Notes under the pieces: generated by a model
What the model was told of the DNA's origin: nothing
Seen by the model: the letters and a program-made list of their open reading frames with translations, nothing else
Database searches by the model: none
Assembly (NCBI GenBank): GCA_003524705.1
Contig: DQGV01000043.1
Span: forward strand, 1-7,441
DNA length: 7,441 bases
Origin: Anaerolineae bacterium
GTDB taxonomy: Bacteria > Chloroflexota > Anaerolineae > Anaerolineales > Villigracilaceae
Reading direction: 5' to 3'
Made by a program: the position numbers and the translations under genes
In this document: positions 1-6,117 of the stretch, piece after piece
Layout of the letters: each line of letters starts with the position of its first letter
Position numbering within the stretch: position 1 is the first letter of the stretch

Positions 1-32
1 TGTCATTTACGAAAACATTCAGATTTTTAATT

Positions 33-53
33 TATAATTATTAAGATTTAGGA
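33..53 (+). promoter_or_regulatory. possible -10 box and weak ribosome binding site of the nuclease-like gene
   Basis: A TATAAT hexamer lies at 33-38 and an AGGA stretch at 50-53, eight bases before the ATG at 62. No good -35 box is visible at the usual distance: the nearest, TTTACG at 6-11, is about 21 bases away. The surroundings are very A/T-rich, so the hexamer could be chance. It is listed because it is the only start-proximal signal in the left edge of the window. Confidence 0.25.
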
Positions 54-61
54 TATAAAAA

Positions 62-952
62 ATGAATTTACTTATTCCTTATATTAAATTAACTCCTCCT
101 GACCCAACATTAAGTGAGTTCACTTATGGGGATGTAAATAAAAGAGCACAAAAACTCAAAAACGATTTAAAGCCGGGAGACTATGTATTCTTCCATACTA
201 GTTGGGGTGGCAAAAAGTACATTACAGCCTATTTTGTTGTTCATAGTGTGCTTGATACAAAAATAGCCTGTGAGGATAAATCCATAAGTAAAAAATATAA
301 AAATCCTCATATTCTTGATTATCTAGAAAAAGGAAGCCAATTTGATGAAGATGCGATTCTATTTGGTGACCCTATCAAGTCACGAGTACTAGATAAACCG
401 TTACTATTTGATAAAGAACTTGCTAAAAAACTTTCACTTGATATAGAATTTTCAGATAAATTCTCTGATGCTCAAATTATTGGTTCTGCTGCAAGACAAT
501 GGAGACAGATTACTGATAAAGATGTAGATATTCTATTAAGAAGCATTGACAAAAACAAAAAGTATCATCGTCTTAGAACAACAGAAGAAGTATCTGAAGT
601 AATAGAAAAAGATATAGAAGAATATCTTGCAAGCAATCCAAGTCTGATTGGAAAAGGTCTTAAGTTAATCGAAAAACAGTTACCAATTGAGAGCGGAAGG
701 ATCGATTTATTGTTTGAAGATAAAAAAGGGAATTTAATCCTTGTTGAGGTGAAGTTAAATCGAATAGGACGAGATGCCATTCATCAAATTCAAAAATACA
801 TTAATGAGCTGAAATCAAAAAATAAAGGAAAAAAAGTTTCAGGAGTTATAGTTTGTTCTGGCGTTATGCTAGCATATGAAAATGATATTCGTAAACAAAA
901 AGATATACAGATTTTTATTTATGGGTGGAACATGAAAGTTCTAGAATGGTAA
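62..952 (+). CDS. NucS-like (DUF91-type) PD-(D/E)XK nuclease-domain protein with an unassigned N-terminal domain
   Basis: This 296-residue protein has two parts. Residues about 176-296 look like a NucS/DUF91-type restriction-endonuclease fold. A helix with E182 and E186 leads into a SNPSLIG motif, then GRIDLLF with D215, then LVEVKL with E229 and K231 (the D...ExK signature), then QIQKY (Q242, Q244) on the following helix. Residues about 20-150 include the segment PGDYVFFHTSWGG (38-50) followed by a hydrophobic strand. This resembles the small beta-barrel PUA/EVE or Nmad-like domains that recognise modified bases, but that is an impression, not an identification. No signal peptide or membrane segment is visible. 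The gene is visibly richer in A/T than the genes downstream and ends in its own terminator, so it is probably a separate transcription unit and may be horizontally acquired. A role in DNA repair or defence against foreign DNA is inference. The ATG is supported by a weak AGGA eight bases upstream. Confidence 0.75.
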   Translation: MNLLIPYIKLTPPDPTLSEFTYGDVNKRAQKLKNDLKPGDYVFFHTSWGGKKYITAYFVVHSVLDTKIACEDKSISKKYKNPHILDYLEKGSQFDEDAILFGDPIKSRVLDKPLLFDKELAKKLSLDIEFSDKFSDAQIIGSAARQWRQITDKDVDILLRSIDKNKKYHRLRTTEEVSEVIEKDIEEYLASNPSLIGKGLKLIEKQLPIESGRIDLLFEDKKGNLILVEVKLNRIGRDAIHQIQKYINELKSKNKGKKVSGVIVCSGVMLAYENDIRKQKDIQIFIYGWNMKVLEW

Positions 953-960
953 TTTCTTCA

Positions 961-994
961 AAACTCGGAGATTTTGAAAATCTCCGAGTTTTTT
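961..994 (+). terminator. strong intrinsic terminator after the nuclease-like gene
   Basis: There is a perfect 14-bp inverted repeat, arms 962-975 and 977-990 (extendable to 15 bp with 961/991), with only one base between the arms, so in RNA the top A/U pairs open into the loop. It has a G/C-containing lower stem (CTCGGAG) and runs straight into a six-base T tract at 989-994. It sits nine bases after the TAA at 950-952. It separates the nuclease-like gene from the methyltransferase cluster. Confidence 0.9.
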
Positions 995-1046
995 ACTTAA
1001 CCTAGCAAGCATTTTGAAAATTTAAGCCACTTCCGCAATTCCGTTA

Positions 1047-1067
1047 AATTATATATAATATACAATT
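1047..1067 (+). promoter_or_regulatory. candidate gntR promoter overlapping a 21-bp palindrome that abuts the start codon
   Basis: A TATAAT hexamer lies at 1054-1059, only eight bases before the ATG at 1068, so transcription would begin at or next to the start codon and the message would be leaderless or nearly so. No Shine-Dalgarno sequence is visible. The hexamer lies inside a 21-bp palindrome, 1047-1067, whose half-sites match at nine of ten positions (mismatch at 1051/1063). GntR-family regulators bind short palindromes and commonly repress their own genes, so this is a reasonable autoregulatory operator. The -35 position at 1031-1036 (TTCCGC) is poor. The sequence is almost pure A/T, which raises the chance of accidental symmetry. 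The stretch 995-1046 shows nothing else recognisable. Confidence 0.45.
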
Positions 1068-1802
1068 ATGGCATCCATTTTAGAAACGCACAAAATCCTC
1101 AAAGAAGAAATCTTTGATGCCCTGCACCGCCAAATCATCGCGGGCAAATACGCGCCCGGCGACTGGCTTCGGCAGGAAGATATTGCTTCCCAAATGGGAG
1201 TCAGCATGACCCCCGTCCGTGAGGCGTTTGATTTGCTCGTGGCAAAGGGAATTGCGGAGCGAGTCCCCTACCGTGGCGTGCGTGTGCGTGAGATGAATAC
1301 AAAAGAAGTGGTGGAAGCCTACGGCTTGCGCCTCGTTCTGGAAGCCATCATTGCGCGTGAAGCGGCGACAAATATCACGCCTGAACAAGTGACTGCTCTC
1401 AAAAAGGTCATGGATGAAATGGACAGACATGTGGAATTAAGTGAAATGCCACAAGAACGCCAACTCAGCCGCGAATTTCATGCATTGATTGCAGAAGCCT
1501 CTGGTAATGCTTTGTTGATTCAACTTTATACGATTGTTTCCAATGCTTTTCCAGATTGGTTATTGTATGAAGCGTTATATCGAAAACCTGAATTGGTCAA
1601 AAGCAGTGTCACCCAAACACATGATGAGCATACTGAAATTTTAGATGCTTTGAGAAAAGGTGATGCAGATTTAGCAGTGAAAGTATCTATTGAGCATGTG
1701 ATGGAATCTGGTAGATGGTTGGAGAAGTATCTCAACGTGCCAGCGAAGTTATTACGAGAGCAAGAAAAACAAGTTTTGCATTTGATGAAGAAAACAAAGT
1801 AG
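1068..1802 (+). CDS. GntR-family transcriptional regulator, FCD (FadR-type) subfamily
   Basis: This is a 244-residue DNA-binding regulator of typical FCD length. Residues about 10-76 form the winged helix: an amphipathic first helix, AGKYAPGDWL, a recognition segment GVSMTPVREAFDLL (44-57), then the wing VPYRGVRVREM (66-76). Residues about 80-222 form the all-helical FCD ligand domain. Its expected metal-binding histidines are visible as H138 (EFHALI), H188 (DEHTEIL) and H210 (IEHV). The usual acidic or amide ligand four residues before the first histidine appears to be Ser134. FCD regulators sense small organic acids and related metabolites. Given the neighbours, a methylated amine or a product of its demethylation is a plausible effector, but that is inference. 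The ATG is chosen because it begins the expected N-terminal helix. It has no ribosome binding site and lies just after a -10 box, suggesting leaderless translation. The TAG stop lies inside a palindromic repeat. The first half of the gene is noticeably more G/C-rich than the second. Confidence 0.9.
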   Translation: MASILETHKILKEEIFDALHRQIIAGKYAPGDWLRQEDIASQMGVSMTPVREAFDLLVAKGIAERVPYRGVRVREMNTKEVVEAYGLRLVLEAIIAREAATNITPEQVTALKKVMDEMDRHVELSEMPQERQLSREFHALIAEASGNALLIQLYTIVSNAFPDWLLYEALYRKPELVKSSVTQTHDEHTEILDALRKGDADLAVKVSIEHVMESGRWLEKYLNVPAKLLREQEKQVLHLMKKTK

Positions 1803-1859
1803 GGGCGACCCTACAAAATTATTAAAGTATTTTATTTATGATGGGCGGGTCGCCCCTAC
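1799..1859. repeat. palindromic repeat element with 13-bp perfect arms between gntR and the corrinoid gene
   Basis: The arms GTAGGGGCGACCC (1799-1811) and GGGTCGCCCCTAC (1847-1859) are perfect reverse complements around a 35-base A/T-rich centre. The sharp G/C contrast with the flanks and the form of the arms recall interspersed palindromic (REP/MITE-like) repeats found in many copies in environmental bacterial genomes. The left arm contains the TAG stop of gntR (1800-1802). The right arm ends six bases before the AAAGGAGAA ribosome binding site of the next gene. There is no T tract after the stem, so it does not look like a standard intrinsic terminator, although the hairpin could protect or punctuate the transcript. 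Confidence 0.8.
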
Positions 1860-1881
1860 ATATCAAAGGAGAATTTATTTT

Positions 1882-2547
1882 ATGACCGAAGATTTGGACA
1901 AATTATATAAAGACATGGCGCAATGTATTATTGAAGGGGAATCAGAAGTTGCGATTGAACTCGCAAAAAAATCAATTGAATTAAATATGCACCCACTTGA
2001 TACGATTACAAAAGGATTCGTGGTCGGTGTCAATTACATCGGTGACCAGTTTGGTGCAGGTGAAGCATTTTTACCAGAACTCGTAATGGCTGGTGAAGCC
2101 ATGAAAGCCGCAGTAGCTGTGCTTGAACCAGAATTATTGAAACTTGGTGAAGCGCGTGAAATGATGGGGAAAGTTGTGCTCGCCACTGTTGAAGGTGATA
2201 TTCACGAGATTGGAAAAACATTAGTCGGCACCATGTTAAGTGCTTCTGGATTTGAAGTCACTGACTTAGGTGTTGACCAACCCGCCGACAAAATTATCGG
2301 CAAGGCTCTTGAGATTGATGCACAAATTATCGGTATGAGTGCTTTATTGACAACAACCATGGTACGTCAACGTGAAGTGATTGAAGAATTAGATAAAGAA
2401 GGTTTACGCCCAAGAATTAAAGTCATGGTCGGTGGTGCTCCAATCACACGTGATTGGGCTACCAAAATCAAAGCCGATGGATATTCTGAAGATGCTGTTG
2501 GTGCGGTTAAGTTAGCCAAAGAGTTGGTTGGAAAAGCAGATCAGTAA
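1882..2547 (+). CDS. corrinoid (B12-binding) methyl-carrier protein, MtbC/MttC-like
   Basis: This is a 221-residue cytoplasmic corrinoid protein that carries a methyl group on cobalt between a substrate methyltransferase and a tetrahydrofolate or coenzyme M methyltransferase. Residues about 1-88 form the helical cap, with the family-typical segments GDQFGAGEAFLPELVMAGEAM (54-74). Residues about 95-221 form the Rossmann-like B12 domain. The cobalt-ligand motif DxHxxG is D106-I-H108-E-I-G111, followed by the expected SALL (153-156) and GGAP (184-187) motifs that line the nucleotide tail, and YSEDAVGAV near the end. Length and domain order match MtmC/MtbC/MttC proteins. The ATG has a good AAAGGAGAA (1865-1873) at about ten bases. 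It precedes an MttB-family gene by 163 bases, the normal pairing for this system. It is the only corrinoid carrier visible, so it may serve both methyltransferases. Confidence 0.95.
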   Translation: MTEDLDKLYKDMAQCIIEGESEVAIELAKKSIELNMHPLDTITKGFVVGVNYIGDQFGAGEAFLPELVMAGEAMKAAVAVLEPELLKLGEAREMMGKVVLATVEGDIHEIGKTLVGTMLSASGFEVTDLGVDQPADKIIGKALEIDAQIIGMSALLTTTMVRQREVIEELDKEGLRPRIKVMVGGAPITRDWATKIKADGYSEDAVGAVKLAKELVGKADQ

Positions 2548-2550
2548 ATA

Positions 2551-2691
2551 GTCTGACAATCTTACTGGTCTAACAGGTCTGATTAGTCAATTAGTTTTTT
2601 ATTTTATAAATCAATATTAAATCTTTGTGACACTTCGATAAACTCAGTGCAAGCCTTCGTGTCCTTTGCCGTTCGCTGCGCGAAGACGCAG
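2551..2691. repeat. intergenic patchwork of short repeats and hairpins before the first MttB gene
   Basis: The 163-base gap holds three pieces. First, three GTCTRAY heptamers lie at 2551-2557, 2568-2574 and 2577-2583. Second, an A/T-rich stretch with a T run lies at 2593-2600. Third, a segment runs from 2629 to 2691: GACAC at 2629-2633 pairs with GTGTC at 2659-2663 around a CACTTCGATAAACTCAGTG motif, followed by a TTCGC-TGC-GCGAA hairpin at 2672-2684 (alternatively CTGCG/CGCAG at 2676-2680 and 2687-2691). The CTTCGA..CTCAGTG motif resembles interspersed repeats I recall from Chloroflexota-like genomes. The pieces look like degraded repeat elements rather than a gene or riboswitch. No cobalamin-riboswitch core was recognised. 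Confidence 0.5.
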
Positions 2692-2710
2692 TGTTTAAAG
2701 AAAGGTCTTT

Positions 2711-4189
2711 ATGCAACCGAAACTTTTACTCCTGAATGATGAATTGATTGAACGAATTTTAGATGAAGCTTATCAACTGTTATTAAAGCCGGGAGTGAAG
2801 GTTAACAATGAAGAAGCGCGAGATTTATTAGGAAGTGCTGGCGCACAAGTTGATAAAGAAACCAGTGTTGTAAAAATCCCAGAACAAATTGTCCGCAAGG
2901 CGTTGGAAAGTGCTCCACGCGAGTTTTATTTATACGACGCAGATGGCAACCCGAAGGTCAAGTATGGAGGCGATGCAGTTCATTTTGACCCAGGTTCATC
3001 TGGCATCGCCATGTTGAATCCAGAAACATTGGAGCATGATACAACTGAAACTCAACATCTACTTAAATTAATTAAAGTCGCAGAACAATTGTCACAATAT
3101 GATGCACAATCAACAGCCGTTGTGTGCCATGATGTGCCACAAACAATTCAAGATTCGTATCGTTTGTATTTGGCATTATTGTTTTCAAAAAAACCAATTG
3201 TCACGGGCGCGTTTACAAATAAAACTGTGCAAGAAATGATTGACATGCTAGCCATTATGGCGGGCGGACACGAACAAGCAAGAAATAAACCGCGTGCAAT
3301 TTTTGATGTGTGCCCTGCTCCACCATTGATATGGAGTAACTTTGCATCTGGAAATTTAATTGCATTAGCACGCGCTGGCATTCCTGCTGAAATTGTTTCT
3401 GTGCCATTATCTGGCGCGGCGGCTCCAGTCACCATGCTTGGAACAGTCACACAACATACTGCTGAATGTTTGGCAGGCATCACCATTCATCAATTAGCAA
3501 AAGCAGGTTCGCCGATTGTTTGGGGTGGCGCGGCTTGTATCTTTGATATGAAAAAAGGTGCAACGCCAATGGGTGCGGTTGAAACAGCTATGCTCGATTG
3601 TTCTTATGCTCAAGTTGCAAAATCTTTGAACATGCCAACACATACTTATCTCGGTGCAACCGATTCAAAACTTGTGGATGCACAAGCAGGTCTTGAAAGT
3701 GGTGTAACTGCCATGATTGGTGCATTGAGTGGCATCAATATGATTTCTGGTTCGGGCATGTTGGATTTTCTTTCATGTCATAGTGCCGAAAAACTTGTCA
3801 TTGATGCAGAAGGCATTGCCATGGCAAAACGCATGTTGGGAGGCGTCAAACTTCATACTGAAACTTTAGCAACAGGTTTTTATGATGACAAAATTAATTT
3901 CAAAGGTGGCGATTTCTTGAAACAAAAAATAACGATGAAATTATTCCGCGAAGAGCAACATTTACCAAGCAATGTGATTGATAGAGATTCAATGCGCGAT
4001 TGGAAAAAATCTGGCTCATTGGATGCTTTCTCCCGCGCCAAAGTGATGGTCAATGACTTGCTCGCTTCTTATACTAGACCTGAACTTGATTCTGCTAAAG
4101 TGGAACAATTACATACCTTCATGCTTGACCTTGCTCAAAAAGCAGGCGTTGAAGAATTACCCGCTCTCGAAGAATTTCAGATTGCATAA
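2711..4189 (+). CDS. MttB-family corrinoid-dependent methyltransferase, non-pyrrolysine type (first copy)
   Basis: This 492-residue protein of the trimethylamine methyltransferase (MttB/COG5598) family is nearly the length of archaeal MttB (about 495). It is expected to be a cytoplasmic TIM barrel that transfers a methyl group from a quaternary or tertiary amine to the corrinoid protein encoded just upstream. Supporting segments include a helical N-terminus with VNNEEARDLLGSAGAQVD (31-48), FDPGSSGIAMLNPETLEHD (92-110), KPIVTGAF (161-168), VPLSGAAAPVTMLGTV (231-246), SPIVWGGAA (267-275), and YLGATDSKLVDAQAG (313-327), the conserved late-barrel region. There is no in-frame amber codon, so no pyrrolysine is made and trimethylamine is an unlikely substrate. 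Characterised non-Pyl relatives use glycine betaine, proline betaine, carnitine or gamma-butyrobetaine, and the sequence does not tell which applies. The start has a weak AAAGG at 2701-2705. It ends three bases before the peptidase ATG. Confidence 0.93.
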   Translation: MQPKLLLLNDELIERILDEAYQLLLKPGVKVNNEEARDLLGSAGAQVDKETSVVKIPEQIVRKALESAPREFYLYDADGNPKVKYGGDAVHFDPGSSGIAMLNPETLEHDTTETQHLLKLIKVAEQLSQYDAQSTAVVCHDVPQTIQDSYRLYLALLFSKKPIVTGAFTNKTVQEMIDMLAIMAGGHEQARNKPRAIFDVCPAPPLIWSNFASGNLIALARAGIPAEIVSVPLSGAAAPVTMLGTVTQHTAECLAGITIHQLAKAGSPIVWGGAACIFDMKKGATPMGAVETAMLDCSYAQVAKSLNMPTHTYLGATDSKLVDAQAGLESGVTAMIGALSGINMISGSGMLDFLSCHSAEKLVIDAEGIAMAKRMLGGVKLHTETLATGFYDDKINFKGGDFLKQKITMKLFREEQHLPSNVIDRDSMRDWKKSGSLDAFSRAKVMVNDLLASYTRPELDSAKVEQLHTFMLDLAQKAGVEELPALEEFQIA

Positions 4190-4192
4190 ACC

Positions 4193-5986
4193 ATGTTGAC
4201 CTTAGCCCAACTTCTGCGCATACCAAACGTGGATAACGGCTTAAGATTCAGCATTTCACCTGATGGAAATCAGGTTGTGTTTGCATGGAATAAGACTGAA
4301 AAGTGGGAATTACATGCATTGTCATTGCGAGCACAAAGTGCGAAGCAATCTCCAAGTAACGATGAGGTTGCTTCGTCGGGCGAACACCTCCTCGCAACGA
4401 CATTAGACGGTTCTAAATTTTCTCCAAAACATTCATCTAATAGAAAGCATTTGGCTTATGTCGTTGATTATGACGGCAGTGAGTCATACCATATTATTCT
4501 CCACAATCTACAGAACAACTCGATCATCAATCTAACGCCCAATTCTGGCTACGCGCATCAACCAAATTTTGATTTTTCACCTGATGGAAAACAGTTAGCG
4601 ATTCTTTCCGATGAAAGCGGAAGTTTTGCTTTATATCTTTTGAATATTGAAACGCGTGAAAAAAATTTGTTACTAGACATCCACCGCCCTATTTGGGATG
4701 TGGCTTGGTCAGCAGATGGGAAATGTATTGCAGTAGAAGCAGAATCAAAGGCGAGTGATAGAGCGATTTATGTTATTGAATTAGAAAGTAGAAATTGGAA
4801 AGTAGTTAGTGAAAACAGTGAGGAATTAAATGCACAACATCCTGTATGGTCGTCGGATTCAAAACATTTATTATTCTCTTGTGAAAATATTGAATGGCAC
4901 AATATTGGATTGTATGATGTTGAAACCGAAAAAATTAATTGGATAACAGATTCCATTGGGGATGACACACAACCAACAGTTTCGCGAAGCGGAGAATTTA
5001 TCGGGTGGATTCATGCTGAGGGTTCAAAAACCAATTTTCAATTTAAGAAGAGAGACGGTGAACTTCATCAAGTGAAGGTTGGAGATGGAGTCCATTCGTT
5101 TCCGCAAATCATAGAAGATGAAGTTATCTTGATTTATGAAGATGTGAATCATCCACCTGATTTGTGGAAAATTAATTTAGATAATGGCGAAGCCAAGCAA
5201 TTAACAAAATCAAGTGAAATGAATTTTGATTTTGCACAACCCGAAGAAATTTTTTATGATGATGTACCTGCTTTATTATTTCGTGGCGACAATAAAAAAG
5301 CAGTAATCAATATTCACGGTGGACCCAATTGGCATTTTCAGAATATGTGGAATCCATTTGTGAGCGAAATGTTGGCGCACGGATGGACTGTTTTGCAACC
5401 CAATTATCGTGGCTCAACAGGTTATGGAAAAAAATGGCAAAACGCAAGTAGATACGATATGGGCGGTGTGGATACAAATGATTGCGTGGCAGGTGTAAAA
5501 TTTTTAATTGAAAATAATTTGGCAGAAAAAAATAAAATCGCTGTGATGGGACGAAGTCATGGCGGATTTTTAACGATGTGTTGTTTAACGTTTTATCCAG
5601 ATTTGTTTGCAGGTGGTTCGGCGGTTGTTCCATTTTTGAATTGGATAAAATCACATTATGAATCGCGCGAAGATTTACAACATTGGAATATTGAAAACAT
5701 GGGTGACCCCGAAGAAAATAAAGAAAAGTGGAAACAGCTTTCACCATATTTCTTTTTAGATAGGGTGAATGCACCAGTGCAATTAATTTGTGGTGGCAAT
5801 GACCCACGTTGCCCAGCATCTGATTCTATTGATGCACGAGATAAATTAATTGAATTAGGAAAAGAAGTTGAGTTGTTGTTGTATGAAGATGAAGGTCATT
5901 CGTTTTTGAAAATTGAAAATATAATTGATTCGGAAGTGAAGAGGATTGAGTTTTTGGATAAAGTACTCGGTGGTCGAGTAGGCTGA
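4193..5986 (+). CDS. S9-family (prolyl oligopeptidase/acylaminoacyl-peptidase-like) serine peptidase
   Basis: This 597-residue protein has a beta-propeller followed by an alpha/beta-hydrolase catalytic domain. Residues about 15-350 carry propeller repeats such as FSPDGKQLAILSD (128-140), WSADGK (172-177) and WSSDSKHLLFS (219-229). Residues about 368-592 carry the catalytic domain: the oxyanion-region HGGP (375-378), NYRGSTGYG (404-412), the nucleophile elbow GRSHGG with Ser455, the acid in GGNDPR with Asp537, and His569 in DEGHSF. The complete triad suggests an active enzyme. S9 enzymes cleave short peptides, often after proline or releasing acylated N-terminal residues. No signal peptide is visible, so it is probably cytoplasmic. 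The ATG lies three bases after the upstream stop with no clear ribosome binding site, implying translational coupling. Two oddities: residues about 43-70 are encoded by a palindromic repeat, and the last residues LGGRVG plus the stop come from a second repeat. Why a peptidase sits between two MttB genes is unknown. Confidence 0.93.
   Translation: MLTLAQLLRIPNVDNGLRFSISPDGNQVVFAWNKTEKWELHALSLRAQSAKQSPSNDEVASSGEHLLATTLDGSKFSPKHSSNRKHLAYVVDYDGSESYHIILHNLQNNSIINLTPNSGYAHQPNFDFSPDGKQLAILSDESGSFALYLLNIETREKNLLLDIHRPIWDVAWSADGKCIAVEAESKASDRAIYVIELESRNWKVVSENSEELNAQHPVWSSDSKHLLFSCENIEWHNIGLYDVETEKINWITDSIGDDTQPTVSRSGEFIGWIHAEGSKTNFQFKKRDGELHQVKVGDGVHSFPQIIEDEVILIYEDVNHPPDLWKINLDNGEAKQLTKSSEMNFDFAQPEEIFYDDVPALLFRGDNKKAVINIHGGPNWHFQNMWNPFVSEMLAHGWTVLQPNYRGSTGYGKKWQNASRYDMGGVDTNDCVAGVKFLIENNLAEKNKIAVMGRSHGGFLTMCCLTFYPDLFAGGSAVVPFLNWIKSHYESREDLQHWNIENMGDPEENKEKWKQLSPYFFLDRVNAPVQLICGGNDPRCPASDSIDARDKLIELGKEVELLLYEDEGHSFLKIENIIDSEVKRIEFLDKVLGGRVG
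4320..4402. repeat. palindromic repeat element inserted in frame within the S9 peptidase gene
   Basis: This is a nested palindrome. The outer arms at 4320-4331 (TGTCATTGCGAG) and 4391-4402 (CTCGCAACGACA) pair with one G-T wobble. The inner arms at 4341-4352 (CGAAGCAATCTC) and 4364-4375 (GAGGTTGCTTCG) also pair with one wobble. Between them sit two small palindromes, CAC-AAA-GTG at 4332-4340 and TCG-GG-CGA at 4376-4383. The CATTGCGAG..CGAAGCAATC..GGTTGCTTCG..CTCGCAA layout matches an interspersed intergenic repeat that I recall from many bacterial genomes. Here it lies wholly inside an open reading frame and encodes about residues 43-70, a Ser/Ala/Gln-rich stretch unlike the surrounding propeller sequence. 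Confidence 0.85.
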
Positions 5987-6097
5987 GCATTTTTTTTGCG
6001 AAGCCATATCGAGACCACCAGTTATTGAAATTATTTTTGTTAACGTGTGGTCTCGATACGCCGCTCGTTTCACTCGCGGCTACTCGACCACCGAGTA
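5964..6097. repeat. pair of oppositely oriented palindromic repeat units (BIME-like) after the S9 peptidase gene
   Basis: Two related units face opposite ways across a 27-base A/T-rich spacer (6020-6046). The left unit, 5969-6019, begins GGTGGTCGAGTAG and ends TATCGAGACCACC. The right unit, 6047-6092, begins GTGGTCTCGATACG and ends CTACTCGACCACC. Together they create perfect outer arms of 18 bp (5964-5981 and 6080-6097) and perfect inner arms of 12 bp (6007-6018 and 6047-6058). The right unit also has a GCCGC/GCGGC stem (6060-6064 and 6076-6080). The left unit's centre holds an eight-T run (5990-5997). The left end overlaps the last codons and the TGA (5984-5986) of the peptidase. The right end stops ten bases before the AGGAG of the next gene. 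The hairpins could act as weak punctuation between genes, but no classic terminator is formed. Confidence 0.85.
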
Positions 6098-6117
6098 TAT
6101 AAATAACAGGAGACTAC

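Noticed and set aside
971..1021. Duplicate ATTTTGAAAAT at 971-981 and 1011-1021
   Set aside because: An 11-base A/T-rich match, one copy of which forms the loop side of the terminator, is easily chance. No further copies were noticed.
2548..2710. Cobalamin riboswitch upstream of the methyltransferase
   Set aside because: The gap is short and no conserved B12-box-like core was seen. The structures present are simple repeat hairpins.
3148..3486. A 112-codon open frame on the minus strand
   Set aside because: It is antisense to the conserved barrel of the first MttB-family gene and shows no family features.
5307..5819. A 170-codon open frame on the minus strand
   Set aside because: It lies wholly opposite the catalytic domain of the S9 peptidase, whose triad motifs are unmistakable, and its translation has no recognisable domain.
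5964..5997. Intrinsic terminator made from the CTCG/CGAG hairpin and the eight-T run after the peptidase
   Set aside because: The TACTCG/CGAGTA stem ends at 5980 and the T run begins at 5990, leaving nine unpaired bases between them. It also lies within a repeat whose centre happens to be T-rich.
1799..6097. CRISPR array or mobile-element transposase
   Set aside because: The repeats are isolated palindromes of different families with no regular spacing, and no transposase or Cas-like protein is encoded.
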